From assembly GCF_028285715.1 (NCBI RefSeq), contig NZ_JANQOO010000007.1:124001-188000 (forward strand): 64,000 nucleotides of DNA. The letters run 5' to 3'. Shown here piece after piece: positions 44,320 to 53,519 of this stretch; the stretch's first letter is position 1, and each line of letters begins with the position of its first letter. Source of the stretch: Ulvibacterium sp. Its GTDB lineage: Bacteria > Bacteroidota > Bacteroidia > Flavobacteriales > Flavobacteriaceae. A program made the position numbers and the translations under genes. Under the pieces are notes generated by a model. That model did no database searches. It saw only the letters and a program-made list of their open reading frames with translations, and had not been told where the DNA came from.

Positions 44320-45972
44320 ATGACTTCGTCTTTCGAATTTTGGGATTATTTTATTTTTATAGCCTATGCGTTCTTGATCCTTGGGGTAGGTCTATGGGTG
44401 TCCAGGGATAAAAAAGGGCATCAAAAGAACGCCGAGGATTATTTTTTGGCTAGCAAATCCTTACCATGGTGGGCCATTGGTGCTTCGCTGATTGCTGCCA
44501 ATATTTCCGCTGAACAGTTTATAGGCATGTCCGGCTCCGGTTTTGCCGTTGGCTTGGCTATTGCCTCCTACGAGTGGATGGCCGCCGTTACCCTTTTGAT
44601 CGTGGGGAAATATTTTTTACCGATTTTCATAGAGAAGGGGCTATATACCATCCCTGAATTCGTTGAAAAGCGATACTCTACCAACCTAAAGACCATATTG
44701 GCCGTTTTCTGGATAGCGCTTTACGTATTTGTAAATTTGGCTTCGGTACTGTATTTGGGATCCTTGGCCTTAGAGACTATAATGGGTATCCCTATGGTCT
44801 ACGGTGTGATTGGTCTGGCCCTTTTCGCCGCAGCATACTCCTTATATGGCGGTCTTTCCGCTGTGGCCTGGACGGATGTTATCCAAGTCGTATTCCTGGT
44901 ATTGGGCGGGCTAGTAACCACTTATCTGGCGTTAAATACGGTTTCTGATGGCAATGGTGTTTTGGCGGGGCTTCAAACGGTTTACGAATCCGTTCCCGAA
45001 AAATTTGTTATGATATTGGACGAATCAAATCCAGAGTACAAGAACTTACCGGGCCTTGGTGTTCTAGTTGGTGGTTTATGGGTGGCCAATCTCTACTATT
45101 GGGGATTCAATCAATACATTATTCAACGTACGCTTGCCGCCAAATCCTTACGAGAATCCCAAAAAGGAATTATTTTAGCCGCTTTTTTGAAAATTGTTAT
45201 TCCTATTATCGTGGTCGTACCGGGAATAGCGGCCTATGTTATGATAAATGATGCGGAAACCATGGGCCGTCTCGGTGATGTTGCCCTTAACAATGCACCT
45301 TCCTTAGAGCAAGCGGATAAGGCTTATCCATGGTTGTTACAATTCTTGCCCACAGGTTTAAAAGGGGTAGCATTTGCGGCCTTGGCCGCAGCTGTGGTAT
45401 CATCCTTGGCATCAATGCTAAATTCCACTTCTACGATTTTCACAATGGACATTTATCGGCAGTACATTAACAAAAATGCCTCTGATAAGAATACCGTTGG
45501 CGTCGGTAGATTATCCGCAGCCATTGCACTCGTCATCGCATGTATAATGGCCCCTTTACTGGGAGGTATAGATCAAGCCTTTCAATTTATCCAAGAATAT
45601 ACAGGTTTGGTGAGTCCAGGCATCTTGGCGGTCTTCCTCTTGGGATTGTTCTGGAAAAAAACGACCAACAAGGCCGCTATTATCGGTGCATTGGTCTCCA
45701 TACCGATTGCCTTATACTTTAAGGTAGCCCAAAACGGATGGTCCTCCAGCCCGTTTTTCGTGGACGTCCCGTTTATGGATCAAATGGGATACACCGCCCT
45801 ACTTACCATGTTGGTCATTGTTGCATTAAGCTTATTGCAGAATAAGGGACAGGAAGATCCCAAAGGCATTTCGCTTCGTAAGGGTATCTTTGATACAAGC
45901 CCAAAATTCAATATTGGGGCTTTTACAGCCATGATCATCATAGCTGCCATTTATGCCTTCTTTTGGAGCTAA
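44320..45972 (+). CDS. Sodium/solute symporter (SGLT-type), probable xylose transporter
   Basis: A 550-residue inner-membrane protein of the solute:sodium symporter family with about 14 helices. Family marks include the EDYFLASKSLPWWAIGASLIA segment near the N-terminus (helix 1 start), SAEQFIGMSGSGFAVGLAIA, YSLYGGLSAVAWTDVIQ with the conserved sodium-site region, and AAAVVSSLASMLNSTSTIFTMD. It is closest in type to the bacterial sugar symporters of the SGLT group. The xylBA genes directly upstream make D-xylose the likely cargo; this is inferred from context. A terminator upstream implies its own promoter. Confidence 0.9.
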   Translation: MTSSFEFWDYFIFIAYAFLILGVGLWVSRDKKGHQKNAEDYFLASKSLPWWAIGASLIAANISAEQFIGMSGSGFAVGLAIASYEWMAAVTLLIVGKYFLPIFIEKGLYTIPEFVEKRYSTNLKTILAVFWIALYVFVNLASVLYLGSLALETIMGIPMVYGVIGLALFAAAYSLYGGLSAVAWTDVIQVVFLVLGGLVTTYLALNTVSDGNGVLAGLQTVYESVPEKFVMILDESNPEYKNLPGLGVLVGGLWVANLYYWGFNQYIIQRTLAAKSLRESQKGIILAAFLKIVIPIIVVVPGIAAYVMINDAETMGRLGDVALNNAPSLEQADKAYPWLLQFLPTGLKGVAFAALAAAVVSSLASMLNSTSTIFTMDIYRQYINKNASDKNTVGVGRLSAAIALVIACIMAPLLGGIDQAFQFIQEYTGLVSPGILAVFLLGLFWKKTTNKAAIIGALVSIPIALYFKVAQNGWSSSPFFVDVPFMDQMGYTALLTMLVIVALSLLQNKGQEDPKGISLRKGIFDTSPKFNIGAFTAMIIIAAIYAFFWS

Positions 45973-46117
45973 GTGGTAGAATACGTATGTTACCATACTT
46001 CATCTTAGCCAAAGGAATCATTCATTTTCGCCTATTTAAGGTGTAATCCGTATTCGTCAAAAACAGAATTGTCCCTGTTACATTGGCATACGTCCGTTTT
46101 ACCCTGATTATCAAGTT

Positions 46118-46147
46118 TTGATACGAATTGAAAATGATGTAATTTTG
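46118..46147 (+). promoter_or_regulatory. Flavobacterial promoter upstream of the haloperoxidase-like gene
   Basis: TTG (46118-46120), a 19-nt spacer and TAATTTTG (46140-46147) match TTG-N17-23-TAnnTTTG exactly; it is the best promoter in the window. It predicts a leader of about 150 nt before the ATG at 46307. The rest of the 334-nt gap from 45973 shows no gene apart from the tandem repeat. Confidence 0.7.
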
Positions 46148-46240
46148 CTCACTAATTAGGTTTAAATCTTTCCCAATTATTAATTAGGACATCTTAATAG
46201 GACAATCTAAAAAACCGACCAGAGGCAGTAACGACCTCGC

Positions 46241-46294
46241 ACCAGAAAAGGGTACTTAATCAAAATAACCAGAAAAGGGTACTTAAACAAAATA
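46241..46294. repeat. 27-bp tandem duplication in the leader of the haloperoxidase-like gene
   Basis: Two adjacent 27-bp copies beginning ACCAGAAAAGGGTACTTAA occupy 46241-46267 and 46268-46294, differing at one base (t or a at position 20). The second copy ends 12 nt before the ATG. It falls inside the predicted mRNA leader, so it could affect translation or be a recent slippage duplication. Confidence 0.85.
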
Positions 46295-46306
46295 AAAAGT
46301 AGAAAA

Positions 46307-47659
46307 ATGAAGAAGATATTGGCGATATGTATTATGTCTTTGTTATGGGTTTCATGTGGCACGCAAAAGAAGGAAGAACCTATACAAATTAGTCCCGAAG
46401 AGTTACACGCTTCCGTGGACAAGGTTACTGAAATCATGATCCATGATATATTCTCCCCACCGGTGGCCAGTCGTATTTTTGCCTATCCAAATGTTGCCGC
46501 TTATGAAATCATTGCGCAGGGGAATGATGATTATCTTTCCTTGGCTGGGCAACTAAGAGAACTGGATTCCATTCCAAAACCAGAGAAGGGCAGTTCTATC
46601 AATTATCAACTGGCCGCCTTGACGGCCCATATGGAATTGAACAAACGACTGATTTTTTCCGAAGAAAGAATGGAGGTATTCCGAGATAGTCTTTACGGAA
46701 TTTGGGAAAGTAAAAACCCTACGGTATTTAATGCTTCCAAGGCTTACGGTCTAAAAGTAGCAGACCATATCGGTGCTTGGATGAATAAGGACAATTATGC
46801 CCAAACCCGTACTATGCCAAAATTTACAGTAGATACGGACGATCCCACGCGCTGGCAACCTACTCCCCCGGCTTATATGGACGGTATTGAGCCACATTGG
46901 AACAAAATTCGCCCCTTCGTAATAGATTCGGCCAATCAGTTTAAACCTACCCCGCCACCGCCATTCTCCATGGAAAAAGGTTCGGATTTTTATAAGGAAT
47001 TGAAGGAAGTCTATGACATAAGCCAAGAAATTACCGAAAAGGGTGATGAATCCGAGGAAATAGAAATTGCACAGTTTTGGGATTGTAATCCCTATGTCTC
47101 GGTTACAAGGGGCCATTTAATGTTCGCAACAAAAAAAATAACCCCTGGAGCGCATTGGATCGGTATCACCAAAATCGCCGCTCGAAAGACAAATAGTGAT
47201 TTTGACAAAACGGTTTATGCGTATACCAAGGCTTCGGTAGCTATGGCCGATGCCTTTATCAGCTGTTGGGATGAAAAGTATCGCAGTAACCTCATCCGCC
47301 CGGAAACCTTGATCAACCAGCATATAGATGAAGATTGGAAGCCCGTACTTCAAACTCCCCCATTTCCTGAATACACCAGTGGACATAGTGTAGTATCGGG
47401 GGCGGCGGCAACTGCATTGACCGATGTTTTTGGGGATGGTTTTGCCTTTGACGATGACACTGAAGTCCCTTATGGCCTTCCAATAAGAAGTTTTAATTCA
47501 TTTAACGAAGCAGCCGATGAGGCGGCCATTAGCAGAATGTATGGTGGCATCCATTACAGGGCGGCCGTGCAAGTCGGTGTTAAGCAAGGGCGTGACTTAG
47601 GTAAATTTGTGTTGGACAATTTAAGGATGAAAGTAAACAAGGATTTGGCCTACGAATGA
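46307..47659 (+). CDS. Vanadium-dependent haloperoxidase/PAP2-family lipoprotein
   Basis: A 450-residue lipoprotein (signal ending LLWVSC). The active-site pattern of vanadium haloperoxidases and PAP2 phosphatases is complete: K324 and R331 in CWDEKYRSNLIRP, S358-G359-H360 in EYTSGHSVVSG, and R410 with H416 in SRMYGGIHYRAA. Length and the helical architecture favour the vanadium-peroxidase clade over short PAP2 phosphatases. Members oxidise halides with peroxide, or act as acid phosphatases; which applies cannot be read by eye. Being lipid-anchored, it acts outside the cytoplasm. Its stop overlaps the start of the next gene as ATGA, so the two are coupled. Expression is from the promoter at 46118 through a long leader with a tandem repeat. 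Confidence 0.88.
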   Translation: MKKILAICIMSLLWVSCGTQKKEEPIQISPEELHASVDKVTEIMIHDIFSPPVASRIFAYPNVAAYEIIAQGNDDYLSLAGQLRELDSIPKPEKGSSINYQLAALTAHMELNKRLIFSEERMEVFRDSLYGIWESKNPTVFNASKAYGLKVADHIGAWMNKDNYAQTRTMPKFTVDTDDPTRWQPTPPAYMDGIEPHWNKIRPFVIDSANQFKPTPPPPFSMEKGSDFYKELKEVYDISQEITEKGDESEEIEIAQFWDCNPYVSVTRGHLMFATKKITPGAHWIGITKIAARKTNSDFDKTVYAYTKASVAMADAFISCWDEKYRSNLIRPETLINQHIDEDWKPVLQTPPFPEYTSGHSVVSGAAATALTDVFGDGFAFDDDTEVPYGLPIRSFNSFNEAADEAAISRMYGGIHYRAAVQVGVKQGRDLGKFVLDNLRMKVNKDLAYE

Positions 47660-48507
47660 TCAGGTTGGTCCCTTTTCTATGTATTGTTTTTTTTAGCAGT
47701 TGTTCAAACTACGGCCAACTCACCTTTATCGCGGAGCTTCCGAAAAAATTGGATGAGAACTCGGGAATTGCCATGTTTTCCGAAACAACATTGTGGTTAA
47801 TAGAGGACAGTGGCAACCCTGATGAAATTTATCAGGTGGACCTTAAGGGTAACCTCCTTAAAAAATTGAAGGTCAAAAATGCCAAAAACAAGGATTGGGA
47901 AGATTTGACCAAGGATAAAAAAGGAAATCTCTATATCGGGGATTTTGGAAACAATTCAAATGACCGGAAGGATTTGGTCATCTACAAGCTTCCCAACCCG
48001 GAGATAGAACCGGGCGACAAAATCGACGCGCTACCAATTAGGTTCAGTTATCCCGAACAAAAAAGGTTTCCTCCAAAAAAAGCACGGCTGTACTATGATG
48101 CGGAAGCTTTTTTTCATCACGGTAATTTCTTGTATATCATCACCAAAAATAGGGCCCGCCCATTTTCTGGAAAGGCTTTACTCTACAGAATACCGGATTA
48201 TCCGGGCCAACATAAGGCACTTTTCATGGGTAGCTTCAGAACGTGCGATGATTGGAAAACCTGCCAGATTACCTCCGTAGATATTTCACCCGATGAAAGG
48301 ACCATAGTGCTTTTGAGCTATGGAAAGCTTTGGAAAGTAACCCATTTTAGGGACGATAAGTTCTTACAGGGTACCTCAAAGGAAATTGATCTGGGTGCAC
48401 GGTCCCAATTGGAAGCCGTCTGCTTCATGAATGACTCTACCCTATTGATTTCCGATGAGAAACGCGGAACCACGGGAAGAAACTTATATTCGTTTCCACT
48501 CAAATAG
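47656..48507 (+). CDS. Beta-propeller-like lipoprotein coupled to the haloperoxidase gene
   Basis: A 283-residue exported protein with signal ending FFSSC. The sequence shows propeller-type blades: NSGIAMFSETTLWLIEDSGN, QVDLKGNLLKKLKVKNAKNK, DWEDLTKDKKGNLYIGDFGN, YDAEAFFHHGNFLYIITKN, SVDISPDERTIVLLSYGKLW and LEAVCFMNDSTLLISDE. The DWEDL and YDAEA segments recall SdiA-regulated and esterase-like phytase-type propellers with acidic metal-binding residues. No catalytic function can be assigned. The 4-nt overlap with the haloperoxidase-like gene suggests they work together at the cell surface or in the periplasm. Confidence 0.7.
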   Translation: MIRLVPFLCIVFFSSCSNYGQLTFIAELPKKLDENSGIAMFSETTLWLIEDSGNPDEIYQVDLKGNLLKKLKVKNAKNKDWEDLTKDKKGNLYIGDFGNNSNDRKDLVIYKLPNPEIEPGDKIDALPIRFSYPEQKRFPPKKARLYYDAEAFFHHGNFLYIITKNRARPFSGKALLYRIPDYPGQHKALFMGSFRTCDDWKTCQITSVDISPDERTIVLLSYGKLWKVTHFRDDKFLQGTSKEIDLGARSQLEAVCFMNDSTLLISDEKRGTTGRNLYSFPLK

Positions 48508-48545
48508 CCCTAGGGCTTCTCCATAGGCATTTAAAAGTTTAGCTC

Positions 48546-51500
48546 CTAGAAACCGAAACCTACTCCAAAGGTAAACCGCAATCCGTCCGTGCTATTGAAC
48601 AACGCGGTCCTAAAGGAGAAAATGTCCGCAGCATTGGCAAAAAATCCAAGACCGTAGGAGGTGTGCCAAGTATCGGAATCCTGATCAGGCTGCCAAACCC
48701 TCCCATAATCAAACCCGGCGTACATGCCCAGGGCCGTAGGCACAATTCCTGTACGCATCTTACGAAAGCTATATCGGATATCGGTATTTTGATAATAAGC
48801 CTTTTTACCGGTAAATCTTTGGTTCCGAAATCCTCGGAGTCCGTCCACACCCCCAATACTGGCCGCTTGATAAAACTCATAACCGTCCCCAATATTGAAG
48901 TGGCCCTTCACTTTGGTTCCCAATACCAAACGCCCGCTGGATACCAGTTTGTAGGCCACGGTAAGACTTGGGACAACATATCCAAAACTTCCCGAGTTGC
49001 TCACATTGTTTCGATATCCCGCTCGAATTGAAGTAGCCATGCCCAAGGTAGGGAACCCGGAATAATCCGCATTGCTAAAAGTATATTCGCCATCCACGCC
49101 CAAAAAACTATTTTCCGGGATCAAAACATTTTCTTCCGCATACTCATTAATGAATCGATCTTCCGTCTCTTCAACATCTATGGTCTCATAGGAAACCCCA
49201 AAACGGAACTTGGCACCCAATTGTCCGCGCCAGACCAGAGCAGGGGAAAATCGCAAGGTCTGTAATTTTACCCGATTGAAGTCCAACTCCAAATCATCAT
49301 CAAAATTTGGTGTATCATTGCCAAAACCAAAAAAGTTGATAGCGAAATTTGGACTGGTAAAACGCGCGCCCAACTCAAAGTTCCAATTCTCGAATATATG
49401 GGCAAATTCTCCTGTATACCCCAACTCAAAACCACTTGTGGCAAAATAAAAAGCCGCATTTACCGTATGCTGTTGGGTAAATGGGTTCTGACGAAAACCA
49501 TTAAAGGTATAGGTGTCGGTAAAGCCTATTTTTACCCCATCATCCGGATTAAACCCAAGGGTAGGGATAATTTGATTTGTGCTATTCCTAATTTTTAAGG
49601 GCCTATACGTATTGGTCTCATAGTCATTGGTCAATTTCACTTTTGCCCCGCGTACTTCTTTCAGTGTGTTTTTCTTGCTTTTATGGTCATAGATTGCAAC
49701 CCGATTTCCATTTTTAATATCATAAATATCGTTGTTCTGCCCACCTATAAGTCGCAATCTTATTCTATTCTTGTGCTCACCGATCACCTCAAAATAGTCA
49801 TCGTCATCCAAGCCATATATCCAGAGTTCCTTGGTTGTTAGGGAGGAGAACGTTTTGTTAAAAAACAACCTATCCTTCTTTCCGTCAATAATGCGATATA
49901 CCTTTACTTCGGTCTCGTTGGAACTGATACGTGTTATTTGAAACCAGTCGTCCTTGTCCGTACCGATTATTGTGGCATATTTATTCATAACACGATAGTA
50001 GTCCATGGCCGTTTGGTCAATTTTATCTATCCTCGATAAAAGGACGCGCTTTATATTTTCAACGGTTTCGTCCTTTACCTCTTCCGGAAAATATTGAAAA
50101 GCCTCATCGATCACTTCTGCGGTCAGGTTATCCTGTATGAACTTGGCTTGGTCTCTCCATTGCTGCGGATTGGTTTCCGTCAATACAGCCATGTCCAAAA
50201 CATACGTTTTGGGGGAAGAATTGAAGCCTTTAACGCTTCTTATTTCCTCGTTAAAGCCTTCCATTAACTGTAAACTGGGAATAATTCGAGTGGCAAGGCC
50301 CATTAAGAGGCCATCGCCCATTATGGAATAGGCTTGGTCCCTATCCCTTGGCACAGGCCTATAGATAATCTTTCCTGTATCCTTATCCTTAAACTCTGCC
50401 CAACGCCATTGATCTACATGACGATCCCAATCCCCGATTGCCATATCGAATAATCGGGCCCTTAAATACATTTCGCTATCCACCTCATACTTTTCATCGT
50501 CACGAAGGTCTTCCAGCATGGCATCCGTACTTTTGAGTTCATCGGCATAACCGTAACTCTTTAAATCCCCATGCCCATCACCGGCATGTTCCTCTATCAT
50601 GTATAGTTCATCCCCAAATTCTTCATTAAATTCCTTTAAGGCATCTTGTTTTGGAATATAATAAAGAATCGGATTGGTATGATAGATGTCAATGGCATTG
50701 GAAAGTGTCCCAACGGTAAAAGGGGCATACGGATGCGATCCGGTATAGAAGTCTTCTAATAATTCTACGGTATAGGTATCCTCCAAATCATCGGTTATAT
50801 ATTGATCGGTGAATACCATGGCCTGCAGATATAAATCTGCCTGTTTCCGCAAGGCTCGCATTACATACTCTTTTCCGCTTTTATGACGTAACCTAAGGGA
50901 TTTGGATTGATTGCCCCCTCCTTTCCTAACCGGTGCCAATCCTCCCAAAAGGGTATCCAAATCTACCGTAGGCGCTGCAACCTTGGTGGCGTAATATTTA
51001 CGATAGCGCTCTCCCCAAACGGTCTTAAAGAAACCGGATTTATCAATTTCCTCATCCGAGTAAATAGAGGCTCTTACCGTATCCGGAAAGGTTTCCGGAT
51101 ATGTTATCCCGTTGAATTTTCTGTCCGGAGGCAAGACCGGGGAGGCGAAAAGACGTTCCTCGGAACCATCCTCCGCTACCCCATAGTAGGTTACAAAGGA
51201 AGAACCGTCCTCAAAGACCTTCAAAATGGCATAACCCATTCTCCCTGTGGAGAACTTACTTCCGTTTAAAAGGCGGGTGTTCCCTTTTTTGGCTCCGGAA
51301 CCACTTACAATTTGAGGGATGCCCAACTCCACAATATATTGTAAGGTATGTTCATGACCCGATGCCAATATGACCTTTTCCGAATACTGGGCCAAAGTTG
51401 TAATTCTATTCCTAAGCTCCATATACCGCTTATTCTGTAAGTCTTCTGTTGAGGCTCCAGTGGTCTTCCTCAACAAATTGGCCAAAGAACCCAAAAAAGG

Positions 51501-52256
51501 TAGGGGAAAGTTGCCATTATCCGGATATAGATGTTGGCGCAGGGAAAATTGTCCTCCGTGCGATCCATAACTGAACATAGGATGATGCAATGCTATTACC
51601 GTGGTGCGTTGCCTATTATCCTTGATTTCATCCGCGAGCTCCAACAAAAATTTATCCCTACTTTTAATATCGCATTTATCGTTCATATTCGGATGCTTGT
51701 CCCAATTGGTCAAATACCACTTGGTGTCTATGACTATGACTACTAAATCCTCACTTATTTCAATGGTTTCTAGAGGACAACCATTTTCAGGAAGAAAGGG
51801 GTCTTTCTGGTCTAGCCTTTCCTTTATGTAATCTTCCTGCCGCTCCAGGCCTTCCAGGCCTTCGTTATACCAGTCGTGGTTCCCGGGAATAAAAAGTGGT
51901 CTGCCTTTGTAATTTTGTAGTGTTTCCAACTGGGCATCCATATGATTTGCCGCTGTTTTATAGGCCACTGCATCTTCCTTTGGATCGGGCAATCCTTTAG
52001 GATAAATGTTATCTCCCAAAAAAATGGCCATGCTGTTTTTATCGGCATTATCCAACCTGTTTTTGAACAACCGGAGTGCAGGATTCATATCTCCCATAGG
52101 CGACAAACCGGCATCCCCGATCAAATAAAAAGTATGGGATATTTGTTTATCTGTCGGAGAACTGGAGGGTCCCGCTCCTGCCAAATATTTGGTCTTATAG
52201 GTTGCACAACTACTAACGAATAGAAGAAGTACGAGTATTAAGTAATATTTCTTCAT
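48546..52256 (-). CDS. Three-part outer-membrane protein: metallophosphoesterase, kinase-like middle, Omp85-like barrel
   Basis: A 1236-residue lipoprotein (signal ending LLFVSSC, Cys17). Residues about 40-365 are a calcineurin/purple-acid-phosphatase domain with metal motifs GDAG (47-50), GDN (81-83), GNHDWY (125-130), ALHHP (222-226) and SGHEH (299-303). Residues about 440-680 read like an atypical kinase fold of the HipA/FAM20C/CotH kind: EYVMRALRKQ for the ATP lysine strand, YMIEEHAGDG, IGDWDRHVD (607-615) with a catalytic Asp, and PVPRDRDQA (634-642) with a metal Asp. The last 350 or so residues form a surface-antigen/BamA-type barrel containing GGVDGLRGFRNQRFTG and ending in FGF. The phosphoesterase and barrel are solid; the kinase-like middle is inference. 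Function is unknown. Confidence 0.82.
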   Translation of the reverse strand: MKKYYLILVLLLFVSSCATYKTKYLAGAGPSSSPTDKQISHTFYLIGDAGLSPMGDMNPALRLFKNRLDNADKNSMAIFLGDNIYPKGLPDPKEDAVAYKTAANHMDAQLETLQNYKGRPLFIPGNHDWYNEGLEGLERQEDYIKERLDQKDPFLPENGCPLETIEISEDLVVIVIDTKWYLTNWDKHPNMNDKCDIKSRDKFLLELADEIKDNRQRTTVIALHHPMFSYGSHGGQFSLRQHLYPDNGNFPLPFLGSLANLLRKTTGASTEDLQNKRYMELRNRITTLAQYSEKVILASGHEHTLQYIVELGIPQIVSGSGAKKGNTRLLNGSKFSTGRMGYAILKVFEDGSSFVTYYGVAEDGSEERLFASPVLPPDRKFNGITYPETFPDTVRASIYSDEEIDKSGFFKTVWGERYRKYYATKVAAPTVDLDTLLGGLAPVRKGGGNQSKSLRLRHKSGKEYVMRALRKQADLYLQAMVFTDQYITDDLEDTYTVELLEDFYTGSHPYAPFTVGTLSNAIDIYHTNPILYYIPKQDALKEFNEEFGDELYMIEEHAGDGHGDLKSYGYADELKSTDAMLEDLRDDEKYEVDSEMYLRARLFDMAIGDWDRHVDQWRWAEFKDKDTGKIIYRPVPRDRDQAYSIMGDGLLMGLATRIIPSLQLMEGFNEEIRSVKGFNSSPKTYVLDMAVLTETNPQQWRDQAKFIQDNLTAEVIDEAFQYFPEEVKDETVENIKRVLLSRIDKIDQTAMDYYRVMNKYATIIGTDKDDWFQITRISSNETEVKVYRIIDGKKDRLFFNKTFSSLTTKELWIYGLDDDDYFEVIGEHKNRIRLRLIGGQNNDIYDIKNGNRVAIYDHKSKKNTLKEVRGAKVKLTNDYETNTYRPLKIRNSTNQIIPTLGFNPDDGVKIGFTDTYTFNGFRQNPFTQQHTVNAAFYFATSGFELGYTGEFAHIFENWNFELGARFTSPNFAINFFGFGNDTPNFDDDLELDFNRVKLQTLRFSPALVWRGQLGAKFRFGVSYETIDVEETEDRFINEYAEENVLIPENSFLGVDGEYTFSNADYSGFPTLGMATSIRAGYRNNVSNSGSFGYVVPSLTVAYKLVSSGRLVLGTKVKGHFNIGDGYEFYQAASIGGVDGLRGFRNQRFTGKKAYYQNTDIRYSFRKMRTGIVPTALGMYAGFDYGRVWQPDQDSDTWHTSYGLGFFANAADIFSFRTALFNSTDGLRFTFGVGFGF

Positions 52257-52313
52257 AAGGATGCTCTAGAAACTAAATTTTTGTAATTTGTGAAATCCAA
52301 AAAATCTCTTGGT

Positions 52314-53519
52314 ATGTCGGAAATTCTCGAAAAAACTGAACATTTTGTAACCGATTTATTGACCAATCAACTGGATCCCAATTACCTGTACCACAACTTG
52401 CGCCATACCCAAAGGGTCGTTGAAAGTACACAAGAATTATTGAATTTTTACAACCTAAAAGATAAAGAAAATAATACACTTGTTCTTGCGGCATGGCTTC
52501 ACGATACCGGATATACAAAAGGTCCGGAAAATCATGAGGAGGCAAGTTGCTCCATAGCCCAGGAATTTCTTACATCCCAGGGCCTTAATAAGGACGTGAT
52601 ACAAGATGTTTCCGCTTTGATCATGGCTACAAAACGCTATTATCAGCCTAAAACCCTTTCAGAGGAAATTATCCGGGATGCGGATGCGTCACACTTGGGA
52701 CAGAAGAGTTATTTGGAAACCTCCGAACTACTTCGTGAAGAATTGGCAAAATTGGGTATCGCCGAATATTCATTCAAGGAGTGGCAAGAGGCCAACGTAA
52801 AAATGTTTCGGTCCGAACATCGTTTTTATACGGAATATGCCAAGGAAAACTGGCAGGATCGCAAGGATAAAAATTTAGCCGATATTCTGAAGAACAAAAA
52901 AGATGACAGAAAGCTTTTAAAAAAAGAGCAACTTAAGGCCCAGCTCAAAAACCAGAGCCCAGAGCGTGGTATACAGACCTTATTCAGGGTCACTATGCGC
53001 AATCATTTAAAGCTTAGCGATATTGCGGATACCAAGGCCAACATATTGTTGTCAGTTAACGCGATTATCATTTCGCTGGTACTGGCCAACCTTATCCCTA
53101 AACTGGATAATCCATCCAACTATTACCTTATTTATCCTACGGTCATCTTTATTGTATTCAGTGTCATCTCCATGATACTTTCCATTTTGGCTACGCGACC
53201 TAATGTGACCAGAGGTGAGTTTACCAAGGAAGATGTAAAGGAACAAAAGGTAAATCTGCTCTTTTTTGGAAACTTCCATAAAATGAAACTTCCAGAGTAT
53301 GAATGGGCCATTCAAGAGTTGATCAAAGACCAGACCTATGTGTATAAATCCTTGACCAAAGACCTTTATTTCCTAGGGAAGGTCTTGGATAAAAAATATA
53401 GGATCCTACGTTTAACCTATACTATTTTCATGATAGGCATGGTGCTTTCCGTAATTGCCTTTGGAGTAGCGTTCAAATTTTATGGATCGGAAAGAATTTT
53501 GGAGCTGACACAGCCTTAA
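52314..53519 (+). CDS. HD phosphohydrolase fused to DUF5706 (Pycsar-effector-like transmembrane domain)
   Basis: A 401-residue protein from the ATG at 52314; an in-frame GTG at 52290 would add eight residues. The N-terminal half is an HD-domain metal phosphohydrolase with H31, H63-D64 (WLHDTGYTKG), H74 and D122/D124 (IRDADASHL). From about residue 222 comes DUF5706: RNHLKLSDIADTKANILLSV leading into helix 1, helix 2 near 270-294, and helix 3 near 368-388. DUF5706 is the membrane domain of PycTM effectors in the Pycsar anti-phage system, triggered there by cyclic pyrimidine nucleotides. No cyclase gene is visible in this window, so a defence role is only a possibility. It is divergent from the three-part outer-membrane gene. 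Confidence 0.86.
   Translation: MSEILEKTEHFVTDLLTNQLDPNYLYHNLRHTQRVVESTQELLNFYNLKDKENNTLVLAAWLHDTGYTKGPENHEEASCSIAQEFLTSQGLNKDVIQDVSALIMATKRYYQPKTLSEEIIRDADASHLGQKSYLETSELLREELAKLGIAEYSFKEWQEANVKMFRSEHRFYTEYAKENWQDRKDKNLADILKNKKDDRKLLKKEQLKAQLKNQSPERGIQTLFRVTMRNHLKLSDIADTKANILLSVNAIIISLVLANLIPKLDNPSNYYLIYPTVIFIVFSVISMILSILATRPNVTRGEFTKEDVKEQKVNLLFFGNFHKMKLPEYEWAIQELIKDQTYVYKSLTKDLYFLGKVLDKKYRILRLTYTIFMIGMVLSVIAFGVAFKFYGSERILELTQP

Noticed and set aside
48506-48517. Perfect palindrome AGCCCTAGGGCT between convergent genes as a terminator
   Set aside because: It has no loop and no T tract; not a credible intrinsic terminator.
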